Assembly: GCF_003217515.1 (NCBI RefSeq)
Contig: NZ_QJSX01000018.1
Location: 1 to 64,000, forward strand
DNA length: 64,000 nucleotides
Reading direction: 5' to 3'
Source of the DNA: Deinococcus yavapaiensis KR-236
Lineage (GTDB): Bacteria > Deinococcota > Deinococci > Deinococcales > Deinococcaceae
Each line of letters opens with the position of its first letter. Within the stretch, counting starts at the first letter, position 1. The notes below the pieces were generated by a model, which searched no databases, was not told the origin of the DNA, and saw only the letters and a list, made by a program, of their open reading frames with translations. This document shows positions 44,734 to 53,520 of this stretch, one piece after another. Position numbers and translations under genes: made by a program.

Positions 44734-45593
44734 GCTTTCAACGCGAGTCGCGCCAGGATGCCCGGCGCGGCGGACGGCGCGGACTTCACGGGCAAGGCTT
44801 GCTTTAACTGGAGTGGCACTGCGCATGCCACCCAACCGCTCGATGTGAGCGTGAACCGCACGAGGGCGCTCAGCCGCGCGCTCGGCGGGTCTTGATCGAA
44901 GGCCAAGTTCCCGAGGCTGAACGCGACGATCGCCTGGCCGACGCGCTCCACGGGTTGCAGCACGTGAGGACCGTGCCCGAGCACCAACGTCGCGCCCGCC
45001 GCCACGAGATCGGCGGCCAATCGCCGCTGACGGGCCGTCACGTCTCGGAATTCCGCGCCCCAATGAACGCTGACGACGACCGCATCGGCGGTTCGCGCAG
45101 CGGCTCGGACCGACCGAAGCGGCCACGGGCGTCCGTCGTCTTGCAGCGCGAGAAACGCGAAGCGCCGACCGCGCACGGCTCGCCACGCGACGTTCGCCGT
45201 GAGGGGCATGACGCCCGCCGTTCGCAACGCCCGCCTGGACTCGGTGAGGCCCGCCGCGCCGCCGTCGAGGGCGTGGTTGTTCACCGTCGACGCCACGGTG
45301 ACGCCCGCGCTCGACAATGCCCGCACCGCCTTCGGCGTTCCGCGAAGGTCGATGCCGACCGTGACCTTCGGCCTTGTCGTGAGCGGCGACTCGAGGTTCA
45401 CGAACGTCACGTCACTGCCGCGCAAGGCGTCGCGCAGCCCGCCGAGCACCACGCGCCAATCACCGCGCGCGCTCGCGGCGACACCGCGCGTGAGAATGAC
45501 GTCACCGCCCGCCGTGAGCACCACCGCGTCGTCACGTCCGCCGGCCGTCACGCTCGAAGCGAGAATCAAGGCGAGCAACGGCCAGGGCTTCAC
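44727..45593 (-). CDS. CapA family protein (poly-gamma-glutamate synthesis-type metallophosphatase fold)
   Basis: 288 residues from the GTG at 45593, which overlaps the upstream TGA (GTGA); a longer frame would reach into the DUF3160 gene. An N-terminal signal-like segment (WPLLALILASSVTAG) precedes LTAGGDVILTRGV, the CapA metal-site start. VNLESPLT, VASTVNNHALDGG, VVSVHWGAEF and LVLGHGPHVLQPVE are the other conserved blocks. CapA-type proteins act at the cell surface in polymer export or release. No CapB/CapC genes are near, so capsule synthesis is not supported; a phosphatase-like role in the envelope is possible. Confidence 0.85.
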   Translation of the reverse strand: MKPWPLLALILASSVTAGGRDDAVVLTAGGDVILTRGVAASARGDWRVVLGGLRDALRGSDVTFVNLESPLTTRPKVTVGIDLRGTPKAVRALSSAGVTVASTVNNHALDGGAAGLTESRRALRTAGVMPLTANVAWRAVRGRRFAFLALQDDGRPWPLRSVRAAARTADAVVVSVHWGAEFRDVTARQRRLAADLVAAGATLVLGHGPHVLQPVERVGQAIVAFSLGNLAFDQDPPSARLSALVRFTLTSSGWVACAVPLQLKQALPVKSAPSAAPGILARLALKAC

Positions 45594-47650
45594 TTCACCA
45601 CGACGCCCTGCAGCCACGCGGGCTGGGGCGGCAACCGCCCGGCTTTCACGCGCGCCCGCCACGCTTCGTCGGTGAGGCGATCGCTGATCGGCCCGGTGAA
45701 CTCGAAGTACGAGTACACGCCGCCCCGCGCGAGTTGCAGCCCGCCTCGACCGTTCGGCACGATCGCGTACACCTCGTACACGGGTCCCGTCGCTTCTTGC
45801 AGCACCTCGCCGTTCGGGCTCGACGCGATGTCGGTCACGAGCGCCGCTTGTTCGCTCTCGTCAAACGCTGGGCCGCCATTTTCCGGTCCGCCAGCCGGGT
45901 CGGTGGCGTTCAGAGTCATTTCTTCGAGCCACCCACCAAAGTAGAACAAGCGGTCGTACTCGTCGGCGGTGAGCTTTCCGCCGCTCAGTTGCCGCTCGCT
46001 GACGCTTTGCAAGAAGGCCAGCATGGACCCGAGGCTTTCGAGGTTTTCTTTGGTCCTGGCGCTCAGCAAGCCGCGCCCGGAAAGTCCGTCGCGCGTCTGC
46101 TTCGTCAACGCGCGAAGTTTCGAGTACACGTCGACGTTCGGCTCCACGTACGACCGCGGGTGCTCGGGCTCCAAGCCTCCGCCCATCTCGGCGAGCACCT
46201 GCTTGGCGTACAACACCGTGTCGTGCTTGAGCTCCGTGTAACTGCCGAGCGCCGTCTGCAACTCCTTCTTCGACCACGCGGGCGTGCGCATGAACGCCGG
46301 GTAGCGTGCGTCGCGCGCGTCTGGCACGGCGGCGGACCGCAGCACGTCCAGCCACGACCAGTACACGTTTTGCGTCCACGTCGCGCGGTCGAACGCGCCG
46401 ATCTTCGCCTTCAACGCCGTGAGTTGCGACTCGTAGTTGCGGAACTTCGTGTCACCGCTCGCCTTCAAGGCGTTGAAGGCCGCGCTGCTACCGAACGCGG
46501 CGAACACGTCGAGCGCCTTTGGCAGCCAGCGTTCTTGCTTGAGCACGCCCACGTTGCGCCACGTGAGTTGATCGAGGACGTACGCGTCGAGCGTGAAACG
46601 CTGCCCCATGAGGCGCCACCCGACGGTGTCCGCGCCGCGTTGTTGACGAAGCGTGAGCCAAAGCGAGTTGATTTGCGGCGGGAGCAATTTGGCCGCTTGC
46701 GCTTTGAAGGCCGCGAGCTTGCCCGCATCGGCGAACGCGAGCAAGTTCGTACCGAACGTTTGCCGTGCGAGCGGCGCGTATTGCGCGAAGGTGAGGTCGT
46801 CGGACTTGCCGACGAGGAAGCTCGTCGGTTCGTACACGCTCGCCCACAAAGCACGCACGTCGGCGTTCTGGTCTATCAAGCGCGTGAGAATCAACGCCAC
46901 GCGCGTTTCGCTGTCGCTACGCACGCGCAAGTTCATTCGCCCGAGGTACATCATCGCTCGGAAGTAGCGTTGCAGCGCGGCCGTCTTGGTGTAGTGTCCG
47001 CGCGGCTTGTACTGCGTGTAGTCCTCTCGCATCGCTTCTCGTGCGGGCACGCCCTGCGAGAAGATCACCGAGGGTTGCGTGCCCTTGGCGTTCATGATTT
47101 GGCGAAGTTCGCCTTGCACGAGGTTGGCGACCTCGGCGGGCACGGCTGCCTGCGGCTTGATGAGTTGCCGCGCGACCGCGAGGTACGCGAGGGCTTTGCG
47201 GGCATCTCCCTCGAGGGTCGTGTCTTTGGCGCGCGCGACGTACGCTTGCGCATCGGCGACAAGGGCGTCGAGCATGCGCGTGAGGTTCGGCGCGAGTCGT
47301 TCACGCTCCAAGTCACGCAGCAACTTGTCGAACGTCAGGTGGTACACGTGCAACACCGAATCCGTCGTCACGAACACCGGTTGGTACATGTACCGGGTGT
47401 CTTCGTACACGTGATGAAACTGCCGCCATTTCGCGGGGGCGATCACGAATCCTTGCTGTGCGAGGACTTGACGTTGCGTGGCCGTCAACGGGAAGTCAGC
47501 TCGACCTTCCGTCGTCGCTTTCAGGGCCGCGGCGTTGCTGAGGCGGTCCAAGGCCACCGGAAGCGACGTGCCACTCGACTGAGCGACGGCGGGGCCGAGG
47601 AGCAGACTGGCCAGCACGAGCGAGCGGCGCAGACGTGGAAGTCGAAGCAT
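45590..47650 (-). CDS. DUF3160 domain protein, exported
   Basis: 686 residues from the ATG at 47650, with AAAGGA seven bases upstream. A signal peptide ends near residue 24 (LVLASLLLGPAVA, then QSSG). The DUF3160 domain fills the rest: FVIAPAKWRQFHHVYEDTRYMYQPVFVTTDSVLHVYHLTFDKLLRDLE is its typical start, later blocks include RQRGADTVGWRLMGQRFTLDAYVLDQL, and the C-terminus has GPVYEVYAIVPNGRGGLQLARGGVYSYFEF. The function is unknown. Together with the CapA-like and FG-GAP-like proteins, coupled by overlaps, it forms a three-gene envelope operon. Confidence 0.85.
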   Translation of the reverse strand: MLRLPRLRRSLVLASLLLGPAVAQSSGTSLPVALDRLSNAAALKATTEGRADFPLTATQRQVLAQQGFVIAPAKWRQFHHVYEDTRYMYQPVFVTTDSVLHVYHLTFDKLLRDLERERLAPNLTRMLDALVADAQAYVARAKDTTLEGDARKALAYLAVARQLIKPQAAVPAEVANLVQGELRQIMNAKGTQPSVIFSQGVPAREAMREDYTQYKPRGHYTKTAALQRYFRAMMYLGRMNLRVRSDSETRVALILTRLIDQNADVRALWASVYEPTSFLVGKSDDLTFAQYAPLARQTFGTNLLAFADAGKLAAFKAQAAKLLPPQINSLWLTLRQQRGADTVGWRLMGQRFTLDAYVLDQLTWRNVGVLKQERWLPKALDVFAAFGSSAAFNALKASGDTKFRNYESQLTALKAKIGAFDRATWTQNVYWSWLDVLRSAAVPDARDARYPAFMRTPAWSKKELQTALGSYTELKHDTVLYAKQVLAEMGGGLEPEHPRSYVEPNVDVYSKLRALTKQTRDGLSGRGLLSARTKENLESLGSMLAFLQSVSERQLSGGKLTADEYDRLFYFGGWLEEMTLNATDPAGGPENGGPAFDESEQAALVTDIASSPNGEVLQEATGPVYEVYAIVPNGRGGLQLARGGVYSYFEFTGPISDRLTDEAWRARVKAGRLPPQPAWLQGVVVK

Positions 47651-47807
47651 ACGTATCCTTTCGAAGACCATCCGGAGCTTCACGGGTCACGGGGCGTACA
47701 TGACGTGTCGGCCGAGCCTCCGTTCGGCCACGTGCCACCTCAAGGTAAAGCTTCCGAGCGGAAAGTGGCACGCACGCGACCGCCTGCATTCTCGGAGGCG
47801 AAGTGGG

Positions 47808-48281
47808 TTACTTCAAACGCTGGCTTTCCACGCCCATCCACAAGATCAACGCGGCGTCCGGCGCGACTTCGCTGTACATGGTGTTCGTCACTGCGAAGTA
47901 CCCGGCCACGCGCGGATCGCCGCTCGTCGTCACGAGGTACCACGCTCCGCCGCTCTTCGTCCAGCCTTTCGACCTGTACCCGCGGGCGTTGAGTTCACGC
48001 GCCCACTGCGTCCTCAACTGCGAGTGATCCCGAAACAGCACCGCGCCGCAACGCGCGACGAACGTCACGTCCGTGCGCACCGCTCGCACTTCCGGTGACG
48101 CGATTTGCTTCAGCAGCGGCGCAGCCAGCGATTGCGCGCGCGACTCGCAGTCGGCGCGACGCTCGGCGTTCAACTTGTCGAACATCGACACGGACGCCGC
48201 GCTGATTGAGGAAGCGGGCGCCGCCGCGGAGAACGTGGAGAGCAATGCGGCACAGACGAGCGAGGCAGCAATTCGAGGCAT
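47808..48281 (-). CDS. Small exported protein, function unknown
   Basis: 157 residues from the ATG at 48281, with AAAGG eight bases upstream. A signal peptide of about 27 residues (ASLVCAALLSTFSAAAPA) is followed by a short helical start and a C-terminal part with two Cys and SKGWTKSGGAWYLVTTSGDPRVAGYFAVTNTMYSEVAPDAALILWMGV. Family not recognised. It lies about 155 bases upstream of the DUF3160 gene on the same strand and could be in the same envelope unit. Confidence 0.65.
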   Translation of the reverse strand: MPRIAASLVCAALLSTFSAAAPASSISAASVSMFDKLNAERRADCESRAQSLAAPLLKQIASPEVRAVRTDVTFVARCGAVLFRDHSQLRTQWARELNARGYRSKGWTKSGGAWYLVTTSGDPRVAGYFAVTNTMYSEVAPDAALILWMGVESQRLK

Positions 48282-49120
48282 GGACATCCTTTCAAATGCG
48301 ATGAGCGCGTATTTTCTTGAGGGTGCGGCTCGGACCGAAGAAGTCACCTTGCCCGGCGGAAACGAACGAGAGGAGCGCGTGCACCGCAGGGAATTGATGG
48401 CGACGACGATGCCTTCAACGTCGAGGAAGCAGTCCCGCAGTGACGGCATCCCGTCGCAGGCCGTGTCGCGTTCGTTGAGGATTGTTCCATTCATGAGGCT
48501 GAGGAACGCATTCATGACAACGTCGCTGCCTTCAGTGGGCTCGACGGGGTCTGCGACGGTTGTCGGGGTGAAGATGATTGAGTGGTGCGCGTCGGCGATC
48601 GGCTTGATGGCCGTGTCCGTGCGTACAAGCTTCCCCGACTTGTTGCAACCAGCTTCCTACCGATCGCTGGCGCGATGGTGTGGTCGATCATGCTGTTCAC
48701 GGTCGCGTCCGGAACATCACGCTTGTCCTCCTGGCGGCTCGTTTTCGTGCTTCATCTCTCAGGGTACGCCGCCTGGTACCAGCGGGTCGGCGCATTTGCC
48801 ACGCTCAACGCTTCGCTTGCTTCAGGTGGTGCAGGAAGCGGTGGAAGCGACGCTCGGCCCGCAAGCATCCGTAACGAACGAGGCGCGCTACGTTCGCTGG
48901 GCGTTCGCGGTACGCACGCACGAGCTCGTCGACGTGCACCGTGGCATTGTTGGCGGAGAAGCCGTGCTGAAGGGGATAGCCGGGTTGGCGACGTTTCACG
49001 CCCCTGCGTTGGTCGTGCGTGACCCACAAGAGGCGGGACACGCCGACCAAACGATAGAGCGCCTAGGAGAAGCTGCCAGCGCAGACTCCCGGGCTCTTAG
49101 CACTCCCGGGCTCGGAGCCT
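48282..49120. other. Region without a confident gene
   Basis: About 840 bases. A minus-strand frame at 48805-49050 (81 codons, containing VDELVRAYRERPANVARLVRYG) and an overlapping plus-strand frame ending at 49125 both look moderately protein-like, but neither has a ribosome site or a known family. It borders a tandem repeat and an IS element, so it is probably eroded sequence. Confidence 0.4.
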
Positions 49121-49324
49121 ATTGATAACCGCAAAAGTTACGCGGGCGGCAGGAGGCTGAGGCTGCTGTTGTTGCGGAGCAAGTACGCACGCTGCTCCCT
49201 CTCTACTTCAACCGATGGCAATATTGATAACCGCAGAAGCAACGCGGGCCGCAGGAGACTGAGGCTGCTGTTATCGCAGAGCAAATACGCGGTCTGCTCC
49301 CGCTCCACTTCAACCGATATCAAT
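49121..49324. repeat. Two tandem copies of a 102-bp repeat
   Basis: Copy 1 is 49121-49222 and copy 2 is 49223-49324, both starting ATTGATAACCGCA and ending near CAACCGAT. They match at roughly 80% of positions. In each copy one plus-strand frame gives about 28 residues with the same pattern and a stop at the end (EAEAAVVAEQVRTLLPLYFNRWQ and ETEAAVIAEQIRGLLPLHFNRYQ). Differences between the copies are mostly conservative, which suggests a duplicated piece of a coding sequence. Confidence 0.75.
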
Positions 49325-49393
49325 AGTTGAAAGCGCGACTGAAGCTGACGGGGTCGTAAGACCGTTGTCAGCCAGTCGTGCTAAGAATGCCGG

Positions 49394-49627
49394 ATGCTGA
49401 GCGCCGTTGAGTTGAAACACGAAGTTGGTGCGGAGATCGACATCGTCGCACAGAGTCTGTCGGCACGCCCCCCCATCGAATCCGAAGTTCGAGATGAGGT
49501 GCTGCGCATCCTCGAGATTGTCCGCACCGAGGTCGAAGGCACGACGAGCGCCTCGTACCTACGCGCACTTGGCAGTGTCGTTCGGTTCGTGGTCGACGAA
49601 ACCGCCGGAGGACGGTACGACGCGTGA
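49394..49627 (+). CDS. Small helical protein, hypothetical
   Basis: 77 residues: MLSAVELKHEVGAEIDIVAQSLS, then an amphipathic helix IESEVRDEVLRILEIVRTEVE and a short C-terminal helix. Third-codon positions are mostly G or C, consistent with a coding frame. No good ribosome site was found. It lies between the 102-bp tandem repeat and the left end of the IS element. Function unknown. Confidence 0.45.
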   Translation: MLSAVELKHEVGAEIDIVAQSLSARPPIESEVRDEVLRILEIVRTEVEGTTSASYLRALGSVVRFVVDETAGGRYDA

Positions 49628-49720
49628 AGCCGACGGGCCGGGTTCATCCTCGGGTCGCAGGACGGTACATGTCGTGAGGTTCACCCCGTCGTCGGTCCAC
49701 CTCGAATGCGTCACAGTACC

Positions 49721-50566
49721 TCAGCCCGCCAACCGGCGGGCGAACTCATGAGGTGCCAGGTTGCCCAACGAGCTGTGCGGCCGTACGTCGTTGTAGTCCC
49801 GCCGCCACACAGACAGGCTCAGCCGCGCTTGCGGCAAGCTCAAAAACCAGTGCGTATTCAAAAACTCATCTCGCATCCGCCCATTGAAACTCTTAATGTA
49901 GGCGTTCTGCATCGGCTTTCCCGGCTCGATGAATTCCTGTTTGATGCCGTGCTCGAAGGCCCAAGAGTCGAGCGCCTTACCCGTGAACTCCGGACCGTTG
50001 TCGCTCAACAGCACCTTCGGCTTGCCCCGCTCCTTCACGGCCTCGCTCAGCAGGCGTGCGACCACCGCACCGGGAATCGAGGTCGCCGCGTAGCTCAAGA
50101 TGCACTCCCGCGTGCAGTCGTCCACGACGTTCAGCACACGAAAGCGCTGCCCGCTAGCCAACTGATCGGACACGAAATCCATGCTCCAACGCTCGTTTCT
50201 GCTTCCAGGCGGCGGGGTCGGCACACGCCCCTGGGCCGCTCCCTTTCTCCGGGTCTTTTTCCGTACAGCCAGACCGAGCGAGCGGTAGACCCGGTACACC
50301 CGCTTGTGGTTGACGACCTCGCCGTCGCGGCGCAGCAGGACGTGCAGGCAACGGTAGCCGAACCGAGGCCGGTCAGCAGCAAGTCGCCGCAATTTGCCCG
50401 TCAGGTCGGCGTCGTCCTTGCGCGTTTCGTACCGCTGGGTCGAACGATGGAAGCCGAGCGTCTTGCACGCGCGGCGTAAGCTCACCCCGAAGGCGTCGCG
50501 CACGAACTTCACCACCCGCTTTTTGACGGGCGTCTGGGCGTGCGGGGTGACGCCGGGGTCTACCAC
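49721..50566 (-). CDS. IS3-family transposase OrfB, catalytic Glu replaced by Lys
   Basis: 281 residues when counted from the GTG at 50566; it is normally made as an OrfAB fusion. An HTH_21-like N-terminal part (FGVSLRRACKTLGFHRSTQRY) precedes the rve integrase core. The first Asp is 130 in WSMDFV and the second 189 in LLSDNGPEF. At the third position, 35 residues later, IS3 enzymes have Glu in YIESFNG; here the codon at 49892-49894 is AAG and the sequence reads YIKSFNG (Lys 225). A single G-to-A change explains it. The enzyme is therefore probably inactive. Confidence 0.88.
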   Translation of the reverse strand: MVDPGVTPHAQTPVKKRVVKFVRDAFGVSLRRACKTLGFHRSTQRYETRKDDADLTGKLRRLAADRPRFGYRCLHVLLRRDGEVVNHKRVYRVYRSLGLAVRKKTRRKGAAQGRVPTPPPGSRNERWSMDFVSDQLASGQRFRVLNVVDDCTRECILSYAATSIPGAVVARLLSEAVKERGKPKVLLSDNGPEFTGKALDSWAFEHGIKQEFIEPGKPMQNAYIKSFNGRMRDEFLNTHWFLSLPQARLSLSVWRRDYNDVRPHSSLGNLAPHEFARRLAG

Positions 50567-50826
50567 TTTTTTCCGACGACCTCCTTGAGGATGCTGTTGT
50601 CGAGCGCTAGGTCCGCCACGAGCTTTTTCAACCGTCGGTTTTCTTCTTCGAGAGCTTTGAGCCGCTTGACGTCATCGTGGTTCATGCCGCCGTACTTGGC
50701 TTGCCAGCGGTGGATGCTCGTTCGGGCGACTCCAGCTTCACGTGCGACCTGCTCGATCGTCTGCCCGGCCTCGACCTTGGCGAGGATGTCGAGAATCTCC
50801 TTTTCGGTGTACTGCTTGCGTTTCAT
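50560..50826 (-). CDS. IS3-family OrfA with -1 frameshift site
   Basis: 88 residues: an HTH_Tnp_1 domain (MKRKQYTEKEILDILAKVEAGQTIEQVAREAGVARTSIHRWQAKYGGM) and a leucine-zipper-like C-terminus (VKRLKALEEENRRLKKLVADLALDNSILKEVVGKKW). Near the end the heptamer A AAA AAG (50572-50566 on the minus strand) is a classic -1 slippery site. Slipping there continues into orfB as KKVVDPGVTP, giving the OrfAB transposase, while normal reading stops at TAG 50562-50560. Confidence 0.88.
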   Translation of the reverse strand: MKRKQYTEKEILDILAKVEAGQTIEQVAREAGVARTSIHRWQAKYGGMNHDDVKRLKALEEENRRLKKLVADLALDNSILKEVVGKKW

Positions 50827-51130
50827 GCCGACTCCTTTTGGACCATCGTGTCCTATTCGGAGTGGGTCGACAAACCGGGGTCATGTCAGCGCGAACACGA
50901 CAGCGTTCTCGTCGAGTCCCTTCGATCATCGCCATGGTTGTCAAGTCCGAACGATCGAGAAGCCGACGGACGTCGCTCTTCAACGCCTTGGTCCTCGTTT
51001 CGACCAACCATGTCGCAATCACGGCGCTGAATGTACCTTGCGCTCAGTCAGCTCAGCTGCCTCCACAGGACGAACGAGTCCCCGACCATCCGCACACCGC
51101 CACACTTCTTCTCTGAAAGGAACTCGAACG

Positions 51131-51904
51131 ATGAACCGACGCTTCCCTGCCCTGCTTTCCCTCTTGGCTCTCACGGCCGGTCTGGCCGCTCCCACGCTCA
51201 AAGCCGAACCGATGACGGTGAAGGGCACGGTCGTGGACGCCTCGGGCAACCCGATCAAAGGAGCCATCGTTCGCATCGAGCCGGGAGTCACCGGCGGCAT
51301 GGTCACCGTCAAGACCGACGCACAAGGGCAATACACGACGCCAGCGCTCATCGACATGCCGTACTACGCGTCCGCCTGGGTGGTCATGCCGTTCCAAGGG
51401 CAGAAGTTCTGCATGCGTGTCGATTCCGTCAATCAGGAAGGCTACGAGCCCTTCTCGCCTCGCGCTGGCGTCATTCGCAACTTCAAGTTCAAACTCAGCG
51501 GCCCGATTCCCGACGGGGGAGAGTACAAGTACTTCGGTGGAGAAGCACGGTTGATGCGTCCTGGCTGGGACGAAAGCGACGTGATCAAGTGGACCGAGTC
51601 GCGCGTGCAGTTGACGCTCGTCCCGAACGGACCCCTGGCGGACGGCTCGAAAGGCAAGACGCTGGTGAAAACGACGGAGCTCGGCGACTCCTTCCTGTAT
51701 GACATCCCGCTGGGCTCCTACACGGCGACAGCGGTGGAGATTCGCAAGGACGGCACACGCTTCCCGCTCCTGATGGGCAAGGACAAGGCCGCACCTCAAA
51801 TGAACCTGAAATTCGAGTCGAATTCGCCGTACTGCGGCGCCGGGTACTCTCGAGTGAGCAGCATCGGTCGCGCGTTCCTCTACGTCGCTCGCTTTCCGAA
51901 GTAA
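51131..51904 (+). CDS. Exported protein with carboxypeptidase-regulatory-like domain
   Basis: 257 residues. A signal peptide ends near residue 25 (LLSLLALTAGLAAPTLKA, then EPM). Residues 28-90 form a carboxypeptidase-regulatory-like beta sandwich: MTVKGTVVDASGNPIKGAIVRIEPGVTGGMVTVKTDAQGQYTTPAL. The remainder, including YKYFGGEARLMRPGWDESD and two Cys, is not recognised. GAAAGGAA lies nine bases upstream of the ATG. It begins about 250 bases beyond the right end of the IS element; that gap holds its promoter but no gene. Confidence 0.78.
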   Translation: MNRRFPALLSLLALTAGLAAPTLKAEPMTVKGTVVDASGNPIKGAIVRIEPGVTGGMVTVKTDAQGQYTTPALIDMPYYASAWVVMPFQGQKFCMRVDSVNQEGYEPFSPRAGVIRNFKFKLSGPIPDGGEYKYFGGEARLMRPGWDESDVIKWTESRVQLTLVPNGPLADGSKGKTLVKTTELGDSFLYDIPLGSYTATAVEIRKDGTRFPLLMGKDKAAPQMNLKFESNSPYCGAGYSRVSSIGRAFLYVARFPK

Positions 51905-51909
51905 CAACG

Positions 51910-51938
51910 GGCGGCGAACGCTTCGTGCGTTCGCCGCC
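51910..51938 (+). terminator. 12-bp hairpin with TTCG-type loop
   Basis: GGCGGCGAACGC and GCGTTCGCCGCC pair perfectly around TTCGT, five bases after the stop codon. An A-run follows on the plus strand, so on the minus strand it would have a T-run; it can terminate in either direction. Confidence 0.7.
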
Positions 51939-52530
51939 AAAAAGAACACCTCGAACTCCCAGGGGCCTCGTACACCTCAATCGGCCTGACCTAGCGGGGC
52001 CCCCGCTGGTTTTGCTCGAGGTGCCGCCAAGAATGATTCGACGAGTCACTTCGGCTGGGCCGCACGAGGAGCGGCGGACTCGGCGGATCGGTGAAATGAC
52101 AAGTGATCCGTAGGACGATCGACCGCGGTTCCATCACCCTCGCTGACATGCTCGTCTCCGGCAACGAAGAATCCGAGATCTGGCTCGCCGAAAGCATCCT
52201 GCTTCGCGAACTTACAAACGCCGTTCGGAAGCGACCGTGTCACATACGCAGAAGCACGGCAACACACCACGGGCGTAATACAACCATAGGGCACGGTCAT
52301 CGATGTTCCAGGCCTCGCGCTGAGCGCCCTTCTCTAACTTGCCAGGCTTGTACTGAAAACTTACGATGCGGCATCCCGAAGCTGCATCCTACCCTGAAGG
52401 CGTCCTCGAAAGGACGGCGCAAAGCGACCGAGCCGACGCCAGCACGGCCACAAGTCTCGCGGGAGCGGGGTGAGCCATGAACGGCAGTTACAGCAGGCGT
52501 TCGCACGCTTCCCCTTTCAGGAGGTTCACT
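51939..52530. other. Region without a confident gene
   Basis: About 590 bases between the hairpin and the SnoaL-like gene. A plus-strand frame from 52103 begins VIRRTIDRGSITLADMLVSGNEESEIW and has GC-rich third positions for about 40 codons, then degrades. No family or ribosome site was found. Given the mobile-element surroundings it may be a fragment. Confidence 0.4.
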
Positions 52531-52893
52531 ATGCCAGGACCAGCCGGGCAGCCGCCATGCACGACCGCGCGAATCTCTATCACGCGTTACCTCCGGTCCT
52601 CGCCAGAACCGAAGACGCCCGAGCACCTGCGAACCCTGATCCTCGACGAGGCGCTCCTCATGCACCTCACGCAAGTCGAGGCGGTCTTTCCCGGGTCCGT
52701 CGTCAGCATCGAGGACCTTGTCGTCGAGAACACCAAGGCTGTTCTGCGTGGCCGCCTTCGAGACGTACGGCACGACAACACCCATGGCGTTCCGGCATTT
52801 GAGCGAGGAGTGGACGTGGCGATCTTCGTGATCTACGAAGTGAATCATGACCGTGCTCCGGGTCACTCGACGGCGCTCGATACCTTCAAGTAG
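52531..52893 (+). CDS. SnoaL-like/ester cyclase-type small protein
   Basis: 120 residues. The ATG at 52531 has AGGAGG six bases upstream, which fixes the start. HLTQVEAVFPGSVVSIEDLVVENTKAVLRGRLRDVRHDNTHGVPAFERGVDVAIFVIYEV follows the pattern of SnoaL-like proteins (FPD...IEDLVAEGDKV..R...GTH.G...G), but the usual C-terminal strand after the domain is short and the N-terminal half is partly atypical. It may be functional or a shortened copy. An unrelated, decayed SnoaL-like gene lies at 61344. Confidence 0.55.
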   Translation: MPGPAGQPPCTTARISITRYLRSSPEPKTPEHLRTLILDEALLMHLTQVEAVFPGSVVSIEDLVVENTKAVLRGRLRDVRHDNTHGVPAFERGVDVAIFVIYEVNHDRAPGHSTALDTFK

Positions 52894-52911
52894 GCGGGAT
52901 GTTCCCGAATC

Positions 52912-53430
52912 TCAAGACGCACGCTTGGGACAGTCGTCCATCATGTAAACGCTGCCCGCTCGCGAGCGGTCGGTCACGAAGGCCATGCTCCACCGCTCGT
53001 TTCTGCTTTCAGGAGGTGGGGTGAGCACACGCCCTTGAGCGGCTCCTATTCTTCGGGTCGTTCTCCTGACGGCCAGACCGAGCGAGCGGTCGGCGCGGTA
53101 ATCCCGCTTGTGGTTAACGAACTCGCCTGCTTGGCGTAGCAGGACGTGAAGCCGACAACAGCCAAAGCGGGGCCGGGCACTGACAAGCTGTTTGAACTTG
53201 TCATCCAAGGACGCGGCGTCTTTTCGGCGTTCGTACCGCTAAGTCGAGCGGTGAAAGCCCAACGCCTCGCACGCGCCAAGGGAGAAGCCTCTGAAAGCAC
53301 CTCGGGGCTGAACTTGATCGCTTCGCTCGTCGCGGCGTGACCTCACCCCAAAGGCGTCGCGAACGAACCGCACCACGGGCTTCTTGTTTGTGATTGGGCG
53401 CGCGGTGTCGCTACGGGGTCTATCACTCAT
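52912..53430 (-). pseudogene. Decayed second IS3-family orfB
   Basis: The minus strand codes for the N-terminal half of an OrfB related to the intact element: PVVRFVRDAFGV, then ALGFHRST, then SARPRFGCCRLHVLLRQAGEFVNHKRDYRADRSLGLAVRRTTRRIGAAQGRVLTPPPESRNERWSM. Compared with the copy at 49721, 20 codons (60 bases) are inserted in frame after DAFGV, the frame changes near 53240, and the protein ends at DDCPKRAS without the second Asp or the third acidic residue. It is a separate, older insertion rather than a copy of the intact element. Confidence 0.82.
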
Positions 53431-53520
53431 TGTCGTGGCAGGTGGTGGGCTCCACGAGCATTCGAAGGCCCGTACCCACCGCGCTCCTTCGGACTCGGAG
53501 CGTGGGGGATGCCGGGCAGG

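Larger units (their letters stand above)
49681..50883 (-). mobile_element. IS3-family insertion sequence (IS407-like group)
   Basis: About 1.2 kb, with two overlapping minus-strand frames and imperfect terminal repeats. Reading inward, the right end is TGACCCCGGTTTGTCGACCC and then CACTCCGAAT; the left end is TCACCCCGTCGTCGGTCCAC and then CTCGAAT. They match if a two-base gap is allowed. The exact outer bases and target duplication could not be fixed. The element contains orfA, orfB and a frameshift site. The catalytic residue change in orfB suggests it no longer moves by itself. Confidence 0.85.
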
